A stretch of 20,484 nucleotides of DNA from Conidiobolus incongruus B7586 (lineage: Eukaryota > Entomophthoromycota > Entomophthoromycetes > Entomophthorales > Conidiobolaceae), in contig JNEM01013648.1 of assembly GCA_000697335.1 (NCBI GenBank), forward strand, positions 1 to 20,484, written 5' to 3'. Positions 1 to 11,860 of this stretch are shown in pieces (the first letter of the stretch is position 1; each line of letters begins with the position of its first letter). The position numbers were made by a program, and so were the translations under genes. The notes beneath the pieces were generated by a model. It made no database searches, was not told where the DNA came from, and worked only from the letters and a program-made list of their open reading frames with translations.

Positions 1-530
1 AATATAATTTAAATATATTTTAGATATATATAATAATAAATTATATAAATATAAAAAAATTTTTAATATATAAATAAATATTTAATATATTTAATAAATT
101 ATAACCTTGGTGTTTATAATTATTTTAGGAAATTTAAAAATATGATTATAAGAATATTAGTATTAATAAACAAATTTAATAAGATCATAAAATATAAAAA
201 TTAAATTTTGAATAAAAAGAATTTTTTTATTTTTATAAGTTTGATAAGGGTATATTTAAGAGTTTTTAGTAATAAAAGAAGTATTAATTTGCATTATTTA
301 TTTAATTTGTAAACTTTGTATAGATAATTATAGATTTGAATTTTTTATTTATATTAGCAAAAATTTAATTGAAAATATAGTTGCATTAAATTATTATAAT
401 CAGAAATTGCTTGTACTTGATATTGACTTATTATATATAATATAATGAATCAACTATTATATCCATTTGTATATAAAAGGTGTTGAGTACAAAATTAATA
501 AAAAAAAAGGAGTATTAATTATGATTCCAT
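1..530. other. AT-rich intergenic DNA, no gene seen
   Basis: Very AT-rich sequence with runs of A, T and TA. No open reading frame of useful length, tRNA-like or rRNA-like segment could be recognised on either strand. The counts of CA+TG and AC+GT in the first 360 bases are about equal by hand (13 and 13), so it does not share the bias of the right end of the window. Confidence 0.7.
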
Positions 531-1190
531 TAAGCTCTGGTTCTCTGATTTCAGTATTAATCTTTAGTTTCTGAGAAGATCTGGAGACTTAATTCTGTTG
601 ATAAAAGTACTATTACAAAGTATTCAGCCCTTTGCTGAATTTAGGGAAAGCATGTCAGTGATCAAGTTACTGAACTGAAAAAGGATTCAACTGGGAAATA
701 TTTTATAATTCATTCAATTCTCCAAGAGCTAAAAAACGTCCCACAGCTTGTTTTATATAAGACACTGTTTTTTTGAAAAGATATAATACTTGAATCAAGT
801 AAATAGCAAAGTTCACCACAACACTCTTTACAGCACAGTAACTTAGAAACTAACATTATTTCCTTGGTTAGTATTTTTGAAACCTTCCTGAGATGCTAAG
901 TCTAATGCTGCTATTCATACTAGCTAGGTTTATGACCTCCTCAATCCATCCTTAAATGATCTCTTCTTCGATTTAACCTACCTTCTTCAAAGTTTTCTCT
1001 ATTCTTATTTGAGAACTTGCTGTTCTTCTTTCAAAGCGTTGTGGACTGTGTTGACAGCTTCTGAAACCTTCGTAGAATGAGCCGGGAGTTTGGGAGAGCT
1101 GTAGCTCATTGATGATTAGGACACTGCAATAATCAAAAGCCTTATTTGATTCAAATATCTTTGAATAATTATAAAAACTATTCAAAGTGG
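531..1190 (-). mobile_element. Possible degraded retroelement fragment (Ty1/copia-like), very tentative
   Basis: This stretch is clearly less AT-rich than its surroundings (about 42% GC in 1021-1080), close to the level of the two real genes, yet no intact gene is present. Minus-strand translation gives only short stretches, a few of which weakly recall the end of a Ty1/copia Gag domain and what follows it in such elements. No convincing terminal repeats or target-site duplication were found. If it is an element it is an old, broken fossil. It could equally be a decayed host gene or a non-coding conserved patch. Confidence 0.25.
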
Positions 1191-2639
1191 TATGATTTCA
1201 TGATTTTTCATCAACATTGTATGTTTAATTTAATAATTTTTGAAAATTATTTATCAATTTTATTTTTCAAATCTATTTTGATAATTTTTTTAATTAAATT
1301 ATAAAATTTTAGCTCAATTTCATAATAATGTAAAAATCAACAAGAGTATTAAGGGTAATGTAAAATAATCATTTTAATTTTTTTCTATATTTGACTTGAT
1401 GATTTTTTGAGTTGAATCACTTAGTATTATTTGCCTCATCGATTTTTATAGACAATTAATTGTATATAAGTTGGATTTCAAATATTTTGTACATTTATAT
1501 TTTGTATTAAAATATATGATTGATAATGGGTTAAAATATTTTTTGCGACATTGGAGTTTTAATGAATTCTGGGCATAATTTATAATTATGATATTTAGGA
1601 GTTGAAAATGATATCTTTCCAGAAAATTGTATAGTAATATTGGTAATCAATTTTTTATATTGAAATGTAAAAATAGTTATATAAATAATATATATACATT
1701 TAATTATATTGTAAATTTTTATTTTGCATATCAATATATTTGAAAAATTGTAAAAAATAAATTGAAATTATAGGTTTAATAAGGTTTGAAATAATGATCA
1801 AAACCATCACTTATGCTTAGTTATCAAATTTGATATTTGCTGAAGATTTAATATATGTAAAATCAAATAAGCGCAAAAAACAAGGCTGAAAGCACAATAA
1901 CAACTGATAATTAGTATTTAAGCCAATATAATCCAAATTTATTGACTTTTACCAGATAATGCAAATCCAGCAACATGAAGCACAAGTCTGTCAACCTAAT
2001 TTTCACTATTATTAACTTTTAAAAATTGAATTACAACATATTTGGCATTTCATATTAAGTATCAACAAAGGATTACCTTCAAATTGGATTTTTTTTGAAT
2101 GTAAATGATTTGTCAAGTTTTCATTTATTTAAAATTTGCATGCAAAATTAGATTCAACCTAAAAGAATAAAAGTGATTTATTATAATATTACAATTGTCC
2201 TTTAAATATAAAGACTAAATATAATGACTTCATACTTAACTAATTAGATTGGATAGAAATTTGAAAAATGTTAAATTATTATAACATTAATTCATTTTTG
2301 AATATAAATTATTTTATCAGCAATGTTTGTTTATAATAATGATATATTTAATCTTAAATATTGCTAATTATTTTGATTTAAAATATTATATTTTGTTTTG
2401 TGTCATTTTAATATTTTTAATATTGAAGAATTTAGTTTAATGGAATTTGTAGAATTAATATAAAGATTATTAAGTTTTAAAATTAATCAAAGATATCTTA
2501 TTAAGGATAAACACTATAATGCTTTAATAAGTTGTTATTATATAAAATATTCATATAAATGTCACAGTCAAAATATACCATATCTTTCTCATAATCAATA
2601 TAAAATTGGGACAAGTTTATTCATAACAGTCATCAAAAA
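1191..2639. other. AT-rich intergenic DNA, no gene seen
   Basis: Long AT-rich stretch without a supported gene. Small open frames here (for instance 1531-1734 on the minus strand) are rich in Ile, Lys, Asn and Tyr, as expected from random AT-rich DNA, and show no recognisable motif. No RNA gene or clear repeat was found. Confidence 0.7.
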
Positions 2640-2698
2640 CTAATCGAGGAATTGTTAATGAAAAATGATAAATATCATAACCTTTCAAAAACGATTAG
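2640..2698. repeat. Nested inverted repeat upstream of POL2
   Basis: CTAATCG at 2640-2646 faces CGATTAG at 2692-2698, and between them lies a near-perfect palindrome, ATGATA-AA-TATCAT, at 2665-2678. The arms are not exactly concentric. It lies about 455-515 bp before the POL2 start codon. Short palindromes are common by chance in AT-rich DNA, so a role as a binding site is only a possibility. Confidence 0.35.
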
Positions 2699-2768
2699 AA
2701 TTTTCTATATTCTTGTAATTTTAATGTAAGTTATAATGTGATATTGTTCATATCCAGTTAACAATAAC

Positions 2769-2908
2769 TAACGCGAAATCATTCGTTGAATCTTTCGATG
2801 AATGATAGAATTGTAAAAAATTACTCATAAAATTAATGAACCAATCAAAGTAAGAATAATAATTTTCTCAACTATCAAATTCGCGTTATTGAGGAGAAAG
2901 ATGATTGG
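2769..2908 (+). promoter_or_regulatory. Candidate POL2 promoter: paired ACGCG (MCB/SCB-like) and CCAAT boxes
   Basis: Four motifs lie within 140 bp, 245-385 bp before the POL2 ATG. TAACGCGAA at 2769-2777 contains the MCB core ACGCG and, with the next A, the SCB-type core CGCGAAA; its exact reverse complement TTCGCGTTA is at 2880-2888. CCAATCA at 2841-2847 and its reverse complement TGATTGG at 2902-2908 match the CCAAT-box consensus bound by HAP/NF-Y complexes. In yeast, ACGCG boxes bound by MBF drive late-G1 expression of replication genes, including polymerase subunits. The motifs are seen directly; their use as a G1/S control region is inferred. Confidence 0.5.
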
Positions 2909-3052
2909 ATATTCTAAACTTTCCAAATTTTAAATTATATGATGATGCTGAATGCTAAATAAAAAACTATTACTTTATTATTTGATTTTAATGATTAAAA
3001 ACTTATAATTATAATAACTCTATATATTTATCGTTAGTCAATATTAGTTAAT

Positions 3053-3112
3053 ATATATACATACATATATATATATATATTTATAAATACCCTTATTATT
3101 ATTATTATTATT
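3053..3112 (+). repeat. (TA)n and (TTA)n microsatellites before POL2
   Basis: An alternating TA tract, interrupted by TACATACA, covers about 3053-3080 and is followed by nearly seven TTA units at 3093-3112, ending about 40 bp before the start codon. The TA tract could act as a TATA-like element and the TTA tract may lie in the 5' untranslated region. The slippage-prone repeats may vary in length between strains. Confidence 0.65.
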
Positions 3113-3152
3113 GGAGTTATTAAATTAAAATTTTAAAATTACTATATTAAAA

Positions 3153-6100
3153 ATGAGTTTAATTGTTAATCAGTTAGCTCCGCAAAATGATCTTAATCCT
3201 ACAAAGTCCAAATACGACACGAACAGTTACGACTCTGTCAACGCTATTGATATTCGGATGGGGTTCGACAAGTGGGAAGAGCCTTATGACAGAATGGGTT
3301 GGCTGATCAATTGGCAAGCTGTAAGCATACCCAAAAATCATTATTTCTTTGACTCACTAATTATTAGATTCTATACATCGATAACGAACATCCCCAAGGT
3401 AGAGCTGGTATTGATATGTACTTTACAACGGAAGAGGGCGAAAATTTCAAAAGTACACTGTTTTATATGCCATATTTCTATATTATTTGCAAAGTAAATT
3501 TTATCAAATAATTTTGAATTAAGATACTGATTTGAGGTTAGGAAAATACAGAAAATGAAGTAATGGAATTTTTATTAAAAAAATATGAAGGTCAAATTCA
3601 TAATATTGATATTATCGTGAAAGAAGACTTAAAATTGGTAAATTCCTTTATAATTTTTATTTTTAATTTAATTAATAGTGAGTTAGAAAAACCATTTGGG
3701 TGGCATTCAAAGAACGTGTCTCAAACTAAATTTTTGGAATATTCAAAACTTACTTGCTGTGCGTAAGACTTTATTGCCGATAGCTGAAAAGAACGAAAAG
3801 AAGTTGGAGGGTTTGGATACTTATTCCGAAACTTGGAATCAAGCTTTTGGTAACGCCAGCGAGCGCAATGGCTCCAACATTCTAAAGAATATGTCGTCTT
3901 GTTTGGATAATATCGTCGGTATAAGAGAATACGACGTTCCCTACATAACGAGAGTGGCTATCGATTACGACTTTCGAGTGGGTCTCTGGTACAATGTCAA
4001 ATACGATCCAGATTCCCCGGCTCAATTAATCATTACACCAACGGATAAGGTTAATCGTCCCGATCCCGTTGTCATGGCTTTCGATATTGAAACCACTAAA
4101 CAACCCCTTAAGTTCCCCGATTCCAGTTTCGATCAAATTACAATGATTTCATATATGGTAGACGGTCAAGGTTTCCTCATAACGAATCGTGCGATTATTT
4201 CCGAACATATTGAAGACTTCGAATACACGCCCGCGAAAGGTTATGAAGGATTCTTTACCATCTTTAACGAACCCAACGAGCAAGCTCTGATTGGACAATT
4301 TTTTGCTCAGATTAGGAGATTAAAACCCAATATTATTGCAACTTATAACGGTGACTTTTTCGATTGGCCATTCGTGGAAAGTCGCGCTAAAGTTTATGGT
4401 TGGGATCTTTTTACAGAAATTGGTTTTAGAAAGGACGAAAATGACGAATATAAGAGTAGTTATTGCGTTCATATGGATTGTTTATGTTGGGTCAAGCGTG
4501 ATTCGTATTTACCAGCAGGTAGTCACGGTCTTAAAGCTGTTACTAAATACAAGTTAGGTTACAATCCCCAAGAAATCGATCCTGAAGATATGACTCGATG
4601 TGCTATCGAAGAACCCCAAAGATTAGCTAGATACTCGGTTTCAGATAGTGTTGCCACTTATTATTTGTATATGAAATATGTCCACACTTTTACCTTCTCA
4701 CTTTGTAATATCATTCCAACCATTCCAGATGAAGTGTTGAGAAAGGGTAGTGGTACTCTTTGTGAATATTTACTCATGGTCCAATCATACAAAGCCAATG
4801 TGATTATGCCCAACAAACATACTGAATCTCATGGCAAACTTTACGAAGGTCATCTTTTAGAATCTGAAACTTACGTAGGAGGTCACGTCGAAGCGCTTCA
4901 AGCTGGTGTATTCAGAAACGATATTCCAACTCATTTTCAAGTGCAAACCTCAGGTATCAATGAATTATTGAGCCAATTGGATGCAGCACTTCAATTCAGT
5001 ATCGAAGTTGAAGGCAAACTCAAACTTGAAGATATTACAAACTATGATGAAGTCAAACAACAAATTTCCGATCAACTCAAAGGACTCATTTCCAATTCTA
5101 TCATTCACGTCAAACCATTGATTTATCATCTAGACGTTGGTGCTATGTATCCCAACATTATTTTAACCAATCGTCTCCAGCCCGACGCCATGGTTACTGA
5201 AGAAGATTGTGCCTCATGCCAATTTAATGTCCCTGGAAAAACTTGTGATAGAAAGATGACGTGGTCGTGGCGTGGTGAATATTACCCAGCCACACAAGGT
5301 GAATTAAACATGATCAAAAACCAACTCCAGTCAGAAAAATTTCCCACTAAGGACGGAGTCCGTGTCCCTTTTAGTCAATTACCTCAATCGGAGCAAGCTG
5401 CACTCACCAAGAGTCGTTTGTCGAGTTACTGTCGCAAAGTTTACAAGAAGATTAAGGAGACTAAAATCCAAGAGAAAACATCTATCGTATGTCAAAGAGA
5501 AAATCCCTTCTATATCAATACTGTAAGAAATTTCAGAGATCGTAGATACCAGTACAAAGCATTGAACAAGCAGGCCAAGAAAGATTTGGATAAGGCTATT
5601 CAAAAGGGAGACCCTATCCAAATCGAAGAAGCAAAAAAACTAGTAGTAATTTACGATTCTCTACAATTAGCTCACAAATGTATTTTGAACTCTTTCTACG
5701 GTTACGTCATGCGCAAAGGTGCCAGATGGTTCTCAATGGAAATGGGTGGTATCGTATGTTTGACAGGTGCCAGAATTATTCAAATGGCTCGACAACTTAT
5801 CGAAAAGATCGGTCGTCCTCTGGAATTGGATACTGACGGTATTTGGTGTATTCTACCCGAGAGTTTCCCTCAAGATTTTACATTCCAGCTAAAAAACGGT
5901 AAATCATTTTCCATTTCTTACCCTTGTACCATGCTGAATCATTTGGTCCACGATAAGTTTACCAATGATCAGTACCAAGATTTGGAAGATCCCGTCAAAC
6001 GTATTTATAAACAGAGGAGTGAGAATAGTATCTTCTTCGAGGTGGACGGTCCCTACCGCGCTATGATTTTGCCATCGTCCAAGGAAGAGGACAAACTTTT

Positions 6101-9100
6101 GAAAAAACGTTATGCTGTTTTTAACATGGACGGTTCCTTAGCCGAATTAAAAGGTTTTGAAGTAAAACGAAGAGGTGAATTGAAGATTATTAAAGCGTTC
6201 CAAACCGATATTTTCAAACAATTCTTGGAGGGTTCGACACTTTCTGAGTGTTATAATCACGTTGCTCGTATTGCCGACCAATGGTTAGATATCTTATATA
6301 CCAAGGGCAGTCAAGTCAGAGATCACGAAATTTTCGAACTGATTTCCGAAGATCGTAACATGAGTAAAGCTTTACAAGATTATGGAAGTCAAAAATCTAC
6401 TTCCATTACTACTGCTCAACGTCTTGCCGAGTTCTTAGGTGAGCAAATGGTAAAAGAAAAGGGTCTCGCTTGTAAATTTATTATTTCTGCTCAGCCCAAA
6501 GGTGTACCGGTCTCCGAAAGAGCTATTCCAATCACCATTTTCTCAGCTGACGAAGCTGTGAAGCGTCATTTCATCAGACGCTGGACGAAAGAATCGGATA
6601 TGGATGACTTTGATGTTCGTTCCATCATTGATTGGGACTATTATATTGAACGTTTCGGTTCCGTGGTCCAAAAACTAATCACAATTCCAGCTGCTATGCA
6701 AAAAGTTCCTAACCCAGTCCCCAGAGTCAAGCATCCAGATTGGTTACAAAAGAGGATCAACATGCAGGATGATTCCGTCCACCAGAGAAAAATTACGGAT
6801 CTGTTTGCACCCGCTCCCAAGAAGCAAGATCAAGATCGACTCAATCATACTAACCATTTGGGTGATGTTGAAGATTTTGGCAGTGTTCGAGGTACTTCAT
6901 CCACTTTGGGGCAAATTACTAAACCTGTGGCTAGAGTCACTAGAGTGAATAAAAAAGCCTTGGGACAAACTGAAGAGAAGGAAGTCACATTACCAACTGT
7001 TGATATCAACGGCCCCTACTCCGAATGGCTGAAAGTTCAAAAACTTAAATGGAAGCAAAATCGTCTCAAGCGTCAAGCTGAAGAACAGATTGATGGATCG
7101 AAAGCCACCAAGCAGAATAAGACCACTACCAATCGTCTCAAAGTGCCCAGTTATTTTCAGGCTTCTATGCCTTATCTCACCCACGAATTTCAAATCTTAC
7201 AAATTGCCCCAGCTGATAACTTTGGTAACTTTATGCTTTGGGTTTATGTCAAAGGAAGATTGTTTAATCTTCAGATTGAATTGCCCCGTCTCGTGTACTT
7301 GAATAGTCGTATCCCCAATTTGGATTCCGAGATAATGCTGCCCAAGGAGTTGGTTCAATTGGAAAAATCGGATAAAATATTACCTCGTCTATTTTCAGCT
7401 CAAAACCTTTACGAAATGATATTATCCGAGAGTGTGTTTATCAAACACAAACATTTGTTTGCGTCTATGTTCTGTCACCAAGACATCGAAGGCGTATATC
7501 AATCCCAGTTAGATCCTCTCCAAAGCGCTGTACTTCAACTTGGATCTGTTTGTCGTTTAGATAATGATGCATACAAAGACCAAACCGGCAAAAAGCAAAA
7601 ATTCCACTTGAATCAATTCCAACCCCAGGAAGTCGATCCCAATATCCTCGACCAAAACCTCAAGAACTTGAACTATATTTATCTGTTCCATGCACACGAC
7701 CAAAAGCGCCACATTTTGGGATTGTTCTCCACGGTTTTTAAGGATGCTACTGTCGTGATTTGTGAATCACCTACCCCTATGAAACAATTGCCCGATTTGG
7801 AAAAAATATATGCCAAATTTTATTCAAGTTATTTGGAGAGTGTTCAATCTAGCGATCTTGAAACACAATATTTCAAATTGCATCCCGAAGTCGAATTCAA
7901 CGTGGAATATACCGATAGTGATAGTGATGCATTTTTGAAAATTCAGAGGAAATTGAGTCAATTTGACGCCTTGAAAATGGGACCATCCATGGTAATTTTA
8001 AATTCTACACACAACCAAATGACCAAAAAAATTGCTGGGTTAAGTCGCTTCCCAATCCTTGAAGGTTATACTTACCCATCCGATCGCGAATTTCCTACGC
8101 TCGACTGGCAACGTCATGGGGCCAGAAGAATGCTAGCTCATTTGTTCAACGTTGACAGATGGCTTTCGGAGCAGGTGGGATGGGCCAACTATGCCAACCT
8201 TCCACTCTGTAATTTATCCCCTCAGATTTCTAGTCTTGTAATGGATACTCAATTTGCTCGAATGCTTCACAAGAACCAGAATATCTTATGGTGGTCTCCT
8301 TCACCCAAACCTGATCTAGGTGGTCGCGAATTAGATGAATTTAGATATGTTGTGGATAATGATTTAACCATGCCTAATGTCAATACTCCTGGTGCTTACA
8401 ATACCATTTGCTTTGAGATTAAGGTGTCTAATCTTTGTGTCAATACTTTACTAAACGTCTGTTTTATCAATGATTTAGAAGGTATTGCGCTAGACGATGG
8501 ATTTGCCCAATTAACACAAGTTCAGGACGATACCAATATGGATGATAGCCAACTTCAGCTGCAATCTAATCAAACTAATACCGCCCTTGGTAATATGTTT
8601 AGTGATGGCTCTATTTCCAATCACCTGCTCAACCAACTCAAAGCGCTAGTGAGGAATTGGCTCAATGAAGTTCAGCAGCTCTCATCCCCACATGCTGAGC
8701 AGCTTATTGATCAATTTTATCATTGGATCACCAATAAGGACTCTCACATGTACGATCCACTTATCCATCGTCTTATTAACGAATTGATGCGCAAGACTTT
8801 TGCAATTCTCATTACAGAAATCAAGAAATCCAACACTCAAGTGATCTACGGTGACTTCCAACGCATTGTAGTTGCTACCAGTAAACTTTCACTTGCAAAT
8901 GGGTTTGCATATAGTAACTATCTTCTCAAGCTTATTCGCTCCAAACCTCTGTTCCAAAATCTCCAATTAGCTATCACCAAGTGCTGGGACCAATTAATTT
9001 GGCTCAATGCCGACAATTTCACAGGTATGAAATTGACTACTAAGAGTACAGCAGGTCTTCAAAGGGTTGAAGAGAAGGATATTGAGATATCTGATTTCAA

Positions 9101-9986
9101 AGTTGAAGTCAACTTTAAGATGGGTCTCTACCTTCCATCTGTGTTCCAACCGTATTTGGATCTCACACTTGCTAAATATCTTGATGAATTACATAGACAT
9201 CGTCGTTCTCTCGATCTTGCAACGCTACAGCCCCAACAAATAACGCAACTCGATATGGAGTTTGGCCGCACGCTGGTTGAAGAGCGCCTTACACCTAAGC
9301 TCATTGGTCTCGTGACCGATTTGCATCACGCATATTTACAGGCTTCCGAAGATCATCCCATGACACAATTTTCCAACCTTCCAGACACTCCATTCGACTC
9401 CAAATCCAAACCAGTGCTGGAATTTGTCAAGTGTCTGTTCGGAGTCCTCGAACTTGACACGCGATTCGAAGAAGCATTCCGTCGTGCCAAGGCCGATGTC
9501 CTAGATGTCATCAATGTTCGCGAATTCTCCAAGGAGGCTATATTCACACCGCCAGGTGAAGCTCCCCAGTATTCATACTACCAAAATCCACTGAAATTGC
9601 CACCTCTCCAATGTGCTTACTGCAGCTACGAATGGCACATCAACCCCCTTTCATCTCCCCTTGTCAAACGCGGCACCGGTTCGGGGTGGAAATGTCCCAG
9701 TTGTGAGGCGTCCCACCCTCGCGAGACTTTGGAACTAGCTATCGTTGAATCGCTTCAAAATTTCTTGACTGGCTTTACACTCCAGGATCTCGCATGTATT
9801 AAATGTCAACTCCCGCGGGAAGGCAGTATGGAATCACTTTGTCTCAAATGTGCCAAACCCTTTACTCACGTACAATACCCGGTCCAAAACTTTCATAAGT
9901 TTTTGGAACATTTGCACAAATTTGCCAAGTATTATGAATTTGAAATGCTAACAGAAATGGTCGAAATGATGACTAAATTATCTTAA
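3153..9986 (+). CDS. POL2: DNA polymerase epsilon catalytic subunit (POL2/POLE)
   Basis: Leading-strand replicative polymerase with proofreading, acting in the nucleus as the largest subunit of Pol epsilon. Join 3153-3320, 3368-3493, 3542-3637, 3687-9986 gives 2229 residues (yeast about 2222, human 2286). All junctions are phase 0. The N-terminal half is a B-family enzyme: Exo I DIETT (D263, E265), Exo II NGDFFDWPF (D353), Exo III SVSD (D450); motif A DVGAMYPNI (D613; gate Y618), motif B KCILNSFYGY (K794), motif C DTDG (D845, D847). C638, C641, C650 and C732 match the Fe-S cysteines of the catalytic domain. A PIP-like box QRKITDLF is at 1163-1170. The C-terminal half corresponds to the inactive polymerase module and ends in two cysteine motifs (2106-2136, 2167-2185). 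The start fits family alignments, and the reading frame is whole. Confidence 0.98.
3321..3367 (+). other. POL2 intron 1 (47 bp)
   Basis: Donor GTAAGC follows the codons for the conserved GWLINWQA, and acceptor ATTAG precedes codons for ILYID. The branch-site candidate is CACTAAT. Splicing is phase 0 and restores the family alignment (human GWLINMHPTEILDED). A 47-bp retained intron would shift the frame. Confidence 0.93.
3494..3541 (+). other. POL2 intron 2 (48 bp)
   Basis: Donor GTAAAT and acceptor GTTAG, with branch candidate TACTGAT. It splits the codons for PYFYIICK from ENTENEVMEFL, in phase 0. Its length is a multiple of three but it carries an in-frame TAA, so retention would stop translation. 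Confidence 0.9.
3638..3686 (+). other. POL2 intron 3 (49 bp)
   Basis: Donor GTAAAT, acceptor GTTAG. The splice joins EDLKL to KNHLGGIQR, which aligns without gap to the human EDLDLPNHLVGLKR. Two nearer AG dinucleotides (ending at 3678 and 3682) give the wrong frame or an immediate stop, so the third AG must be used. The branch site is less clear (TTTAAT or TTAAT). Confidence 0.9.
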
Positions 9987-9999
9987 GTATTGAAATACT

Positions 10000-10005
10000 A
10001 ATAAA
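10000..10005 (+). terminator. Candidate POL2 polyadenylation signal
   Basis: AATAAA starts 14 bases after the stop codon and is followed by a T run. In such AT-rich DNA the hexamer has little specificity, so the actual 3' end is uncertain. Confidence 0.35.
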
Positions 10006-11818
10006 TTATTTTTTTTATTATCAATATAATATTTGACTATATTTGATTGTTGATAATTAATACATATTTTCTCTATTTACAAAATTTAAAATTATATCTA
10101 TAAATCCATTTATTTGAAATATTTTTAATCTACTCAAATATTGTATTTTATCACATTAATTGATTATTTATATTTCTATTCTAATCAATGTTAGTATATA
10201 TTATCACTATATTTTCAATTAATTTAAATTTCTCATTATTTCATTCTTAAATGTTTGTATAGTTTATAATTCAACTTTTAAAATTATCACCATTTAAAAG
10301 AAATTAGGATAAAATTATGCATATATATTATTTGGTTAAGGTTTGTACATTATATCATTTCTTTTTGAATATCATTGATTATTAATGCTAAATATTTTAC
10401 GCAAAAAAAATTAAACTGAAGTTCAATGTCACTATATCAAATCTCCATCAATCAGCCTAATATTTTTAAAATAAATTTTTAAATTCAATTTTATTACACT
10501 TAGTTTCAATATCCGAACTAATAACTAAAATTAAAGCATGGTTAAATTTTATAGTGAAAATATAAAATTTGATAAAAATACTTATTTCAAATACAATATG
10601 ATTTTTATCTTATTTTTTCTTAATTTTAATCAAAATACTAAAAATTAAAAAAAAATATCAAAATATAATTTACTAATTTCAAAATATTTAAAGAACACTT
10701 GAGTATTATAATATTCACCACAATGGGATTGATTATGATAATATTTTATTATTTTAATTATATTGGTTTATCACGCTATAATATTATATTAGATAACAAT
10801 ATCTATATTTTTTGCAATATTTTTAATATATTCATTATGTTTTCTAACTAGGTTATATATAAATCTTGAAAAGTTTAATATTTTTGTTAATATTTTAAAA
10901 TATAATAGTTGTTAATTGAATGCAATAATGTGTCAATGCTAGGATCAAGCTTATTTTTCATTTTTAGTATCATAAATTATATAGAAAGTATTTTAAAATT
11001 GCCATATTCAAAATCATAAACACAGCTTTTTACTCTGTATAATTTATTTAAATTGATAGATAATATTTTAATTAATTGCTATTTAAAAATAAAAATGTAA
11101 ACGTCTTCGTTATTTAGAATTTGCATTCTATTGACTTCATTAAATTACCTAATATATCATTATTTATATATTAGTCTATTGACAAAACATCTTAAATATA
11201 TTGCAAATTTTGACATTTTATTTGAAATCATATTTATATAAAAAAATGAATCAAAAACTTATTGGATGGTTATTAGACTTATATATTTTAATTTTTATTA
11301 GGATATATTGTCAATTATGTTTGAATTATATTATGGAAGTATAGCAATGCTTTATGTATTTAAATTTTAATCAAATATATTGATTTGATATTCATTTAAT
11401 TGAATTTTGTATATTATTATAAATTTAGAACAATGTGAGCTATATTTAATTAAGATATATCAAAGATTCATTTATAAGTTTGACTGTTATTATGGTTGCT
11501 ATGGACTTAATTTTAAGCTTAATACATTTAAATAAATTTTAATTTCTTATTTCATGCTAATTTTTTGATAATTAATGTATTTTGAATATTTTTGTAAATA
11601 GTAACCAATTTTACAATTAAATGAATCGAAATTGACAAAAAATTTATTATATTTTGGAATATAGCTTTATTAAAATTCATATCAATTAATATATTATAAA
11701 TTTGGAATAAAAAAGATCTTTTGATTTATTGAGAATAATATTGAATCTATTATGAACTTGATTGTTTATTCAAAATTAATTAACTATTAAACTTGGTTAA
11801 TTCGGAATAAATAGAACA
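10006..11818. other. AT-rich spacer between converging genes, no gene seen
   Basis: About 1.8 kb of AT-rich DNA separates the two 3' ends. No open frame of note, RNA gene or clear repeat was recognised on either strand. It probably holds only 3' untranslated regions and terminators of both genes. Confidence 0.75.
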
Positions 11819-11824
11819 TTTATT
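11819..11824 (-). terminator. Candidate RALGAPA polyadenylation signal
   Basis: Minus-strand AATAAA begins about 37 bases after the TGA stop. It is plausible in position, but weakly specific in DNA of this composition. Confidence 0.35.
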
Positions 11825-11860
11825 AAACTGATAATTCAATTATATCAATTGTTAATTACA

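Noticed and set aside
481-826. TGTTG...CAACA ends resembling a solo LTR
   Set aside because: The flanking bases do not form a target-site duplication and no second copy was seen; short ends like these occur by chance.
3696-3698. TTG as start of the 6.3-kb frame
   Set aside because: It is an internal leucine codon of exon 4. The conserved N-terminus is encoded by three upstream exons from ATG 3153.
3563-3766. Open frame starting at an ATG in the POL2 5' region
   Set aside because: It is part of POL2 exon 3 read through intron 3; its tail after 3637 is intron and then the wrong frame.
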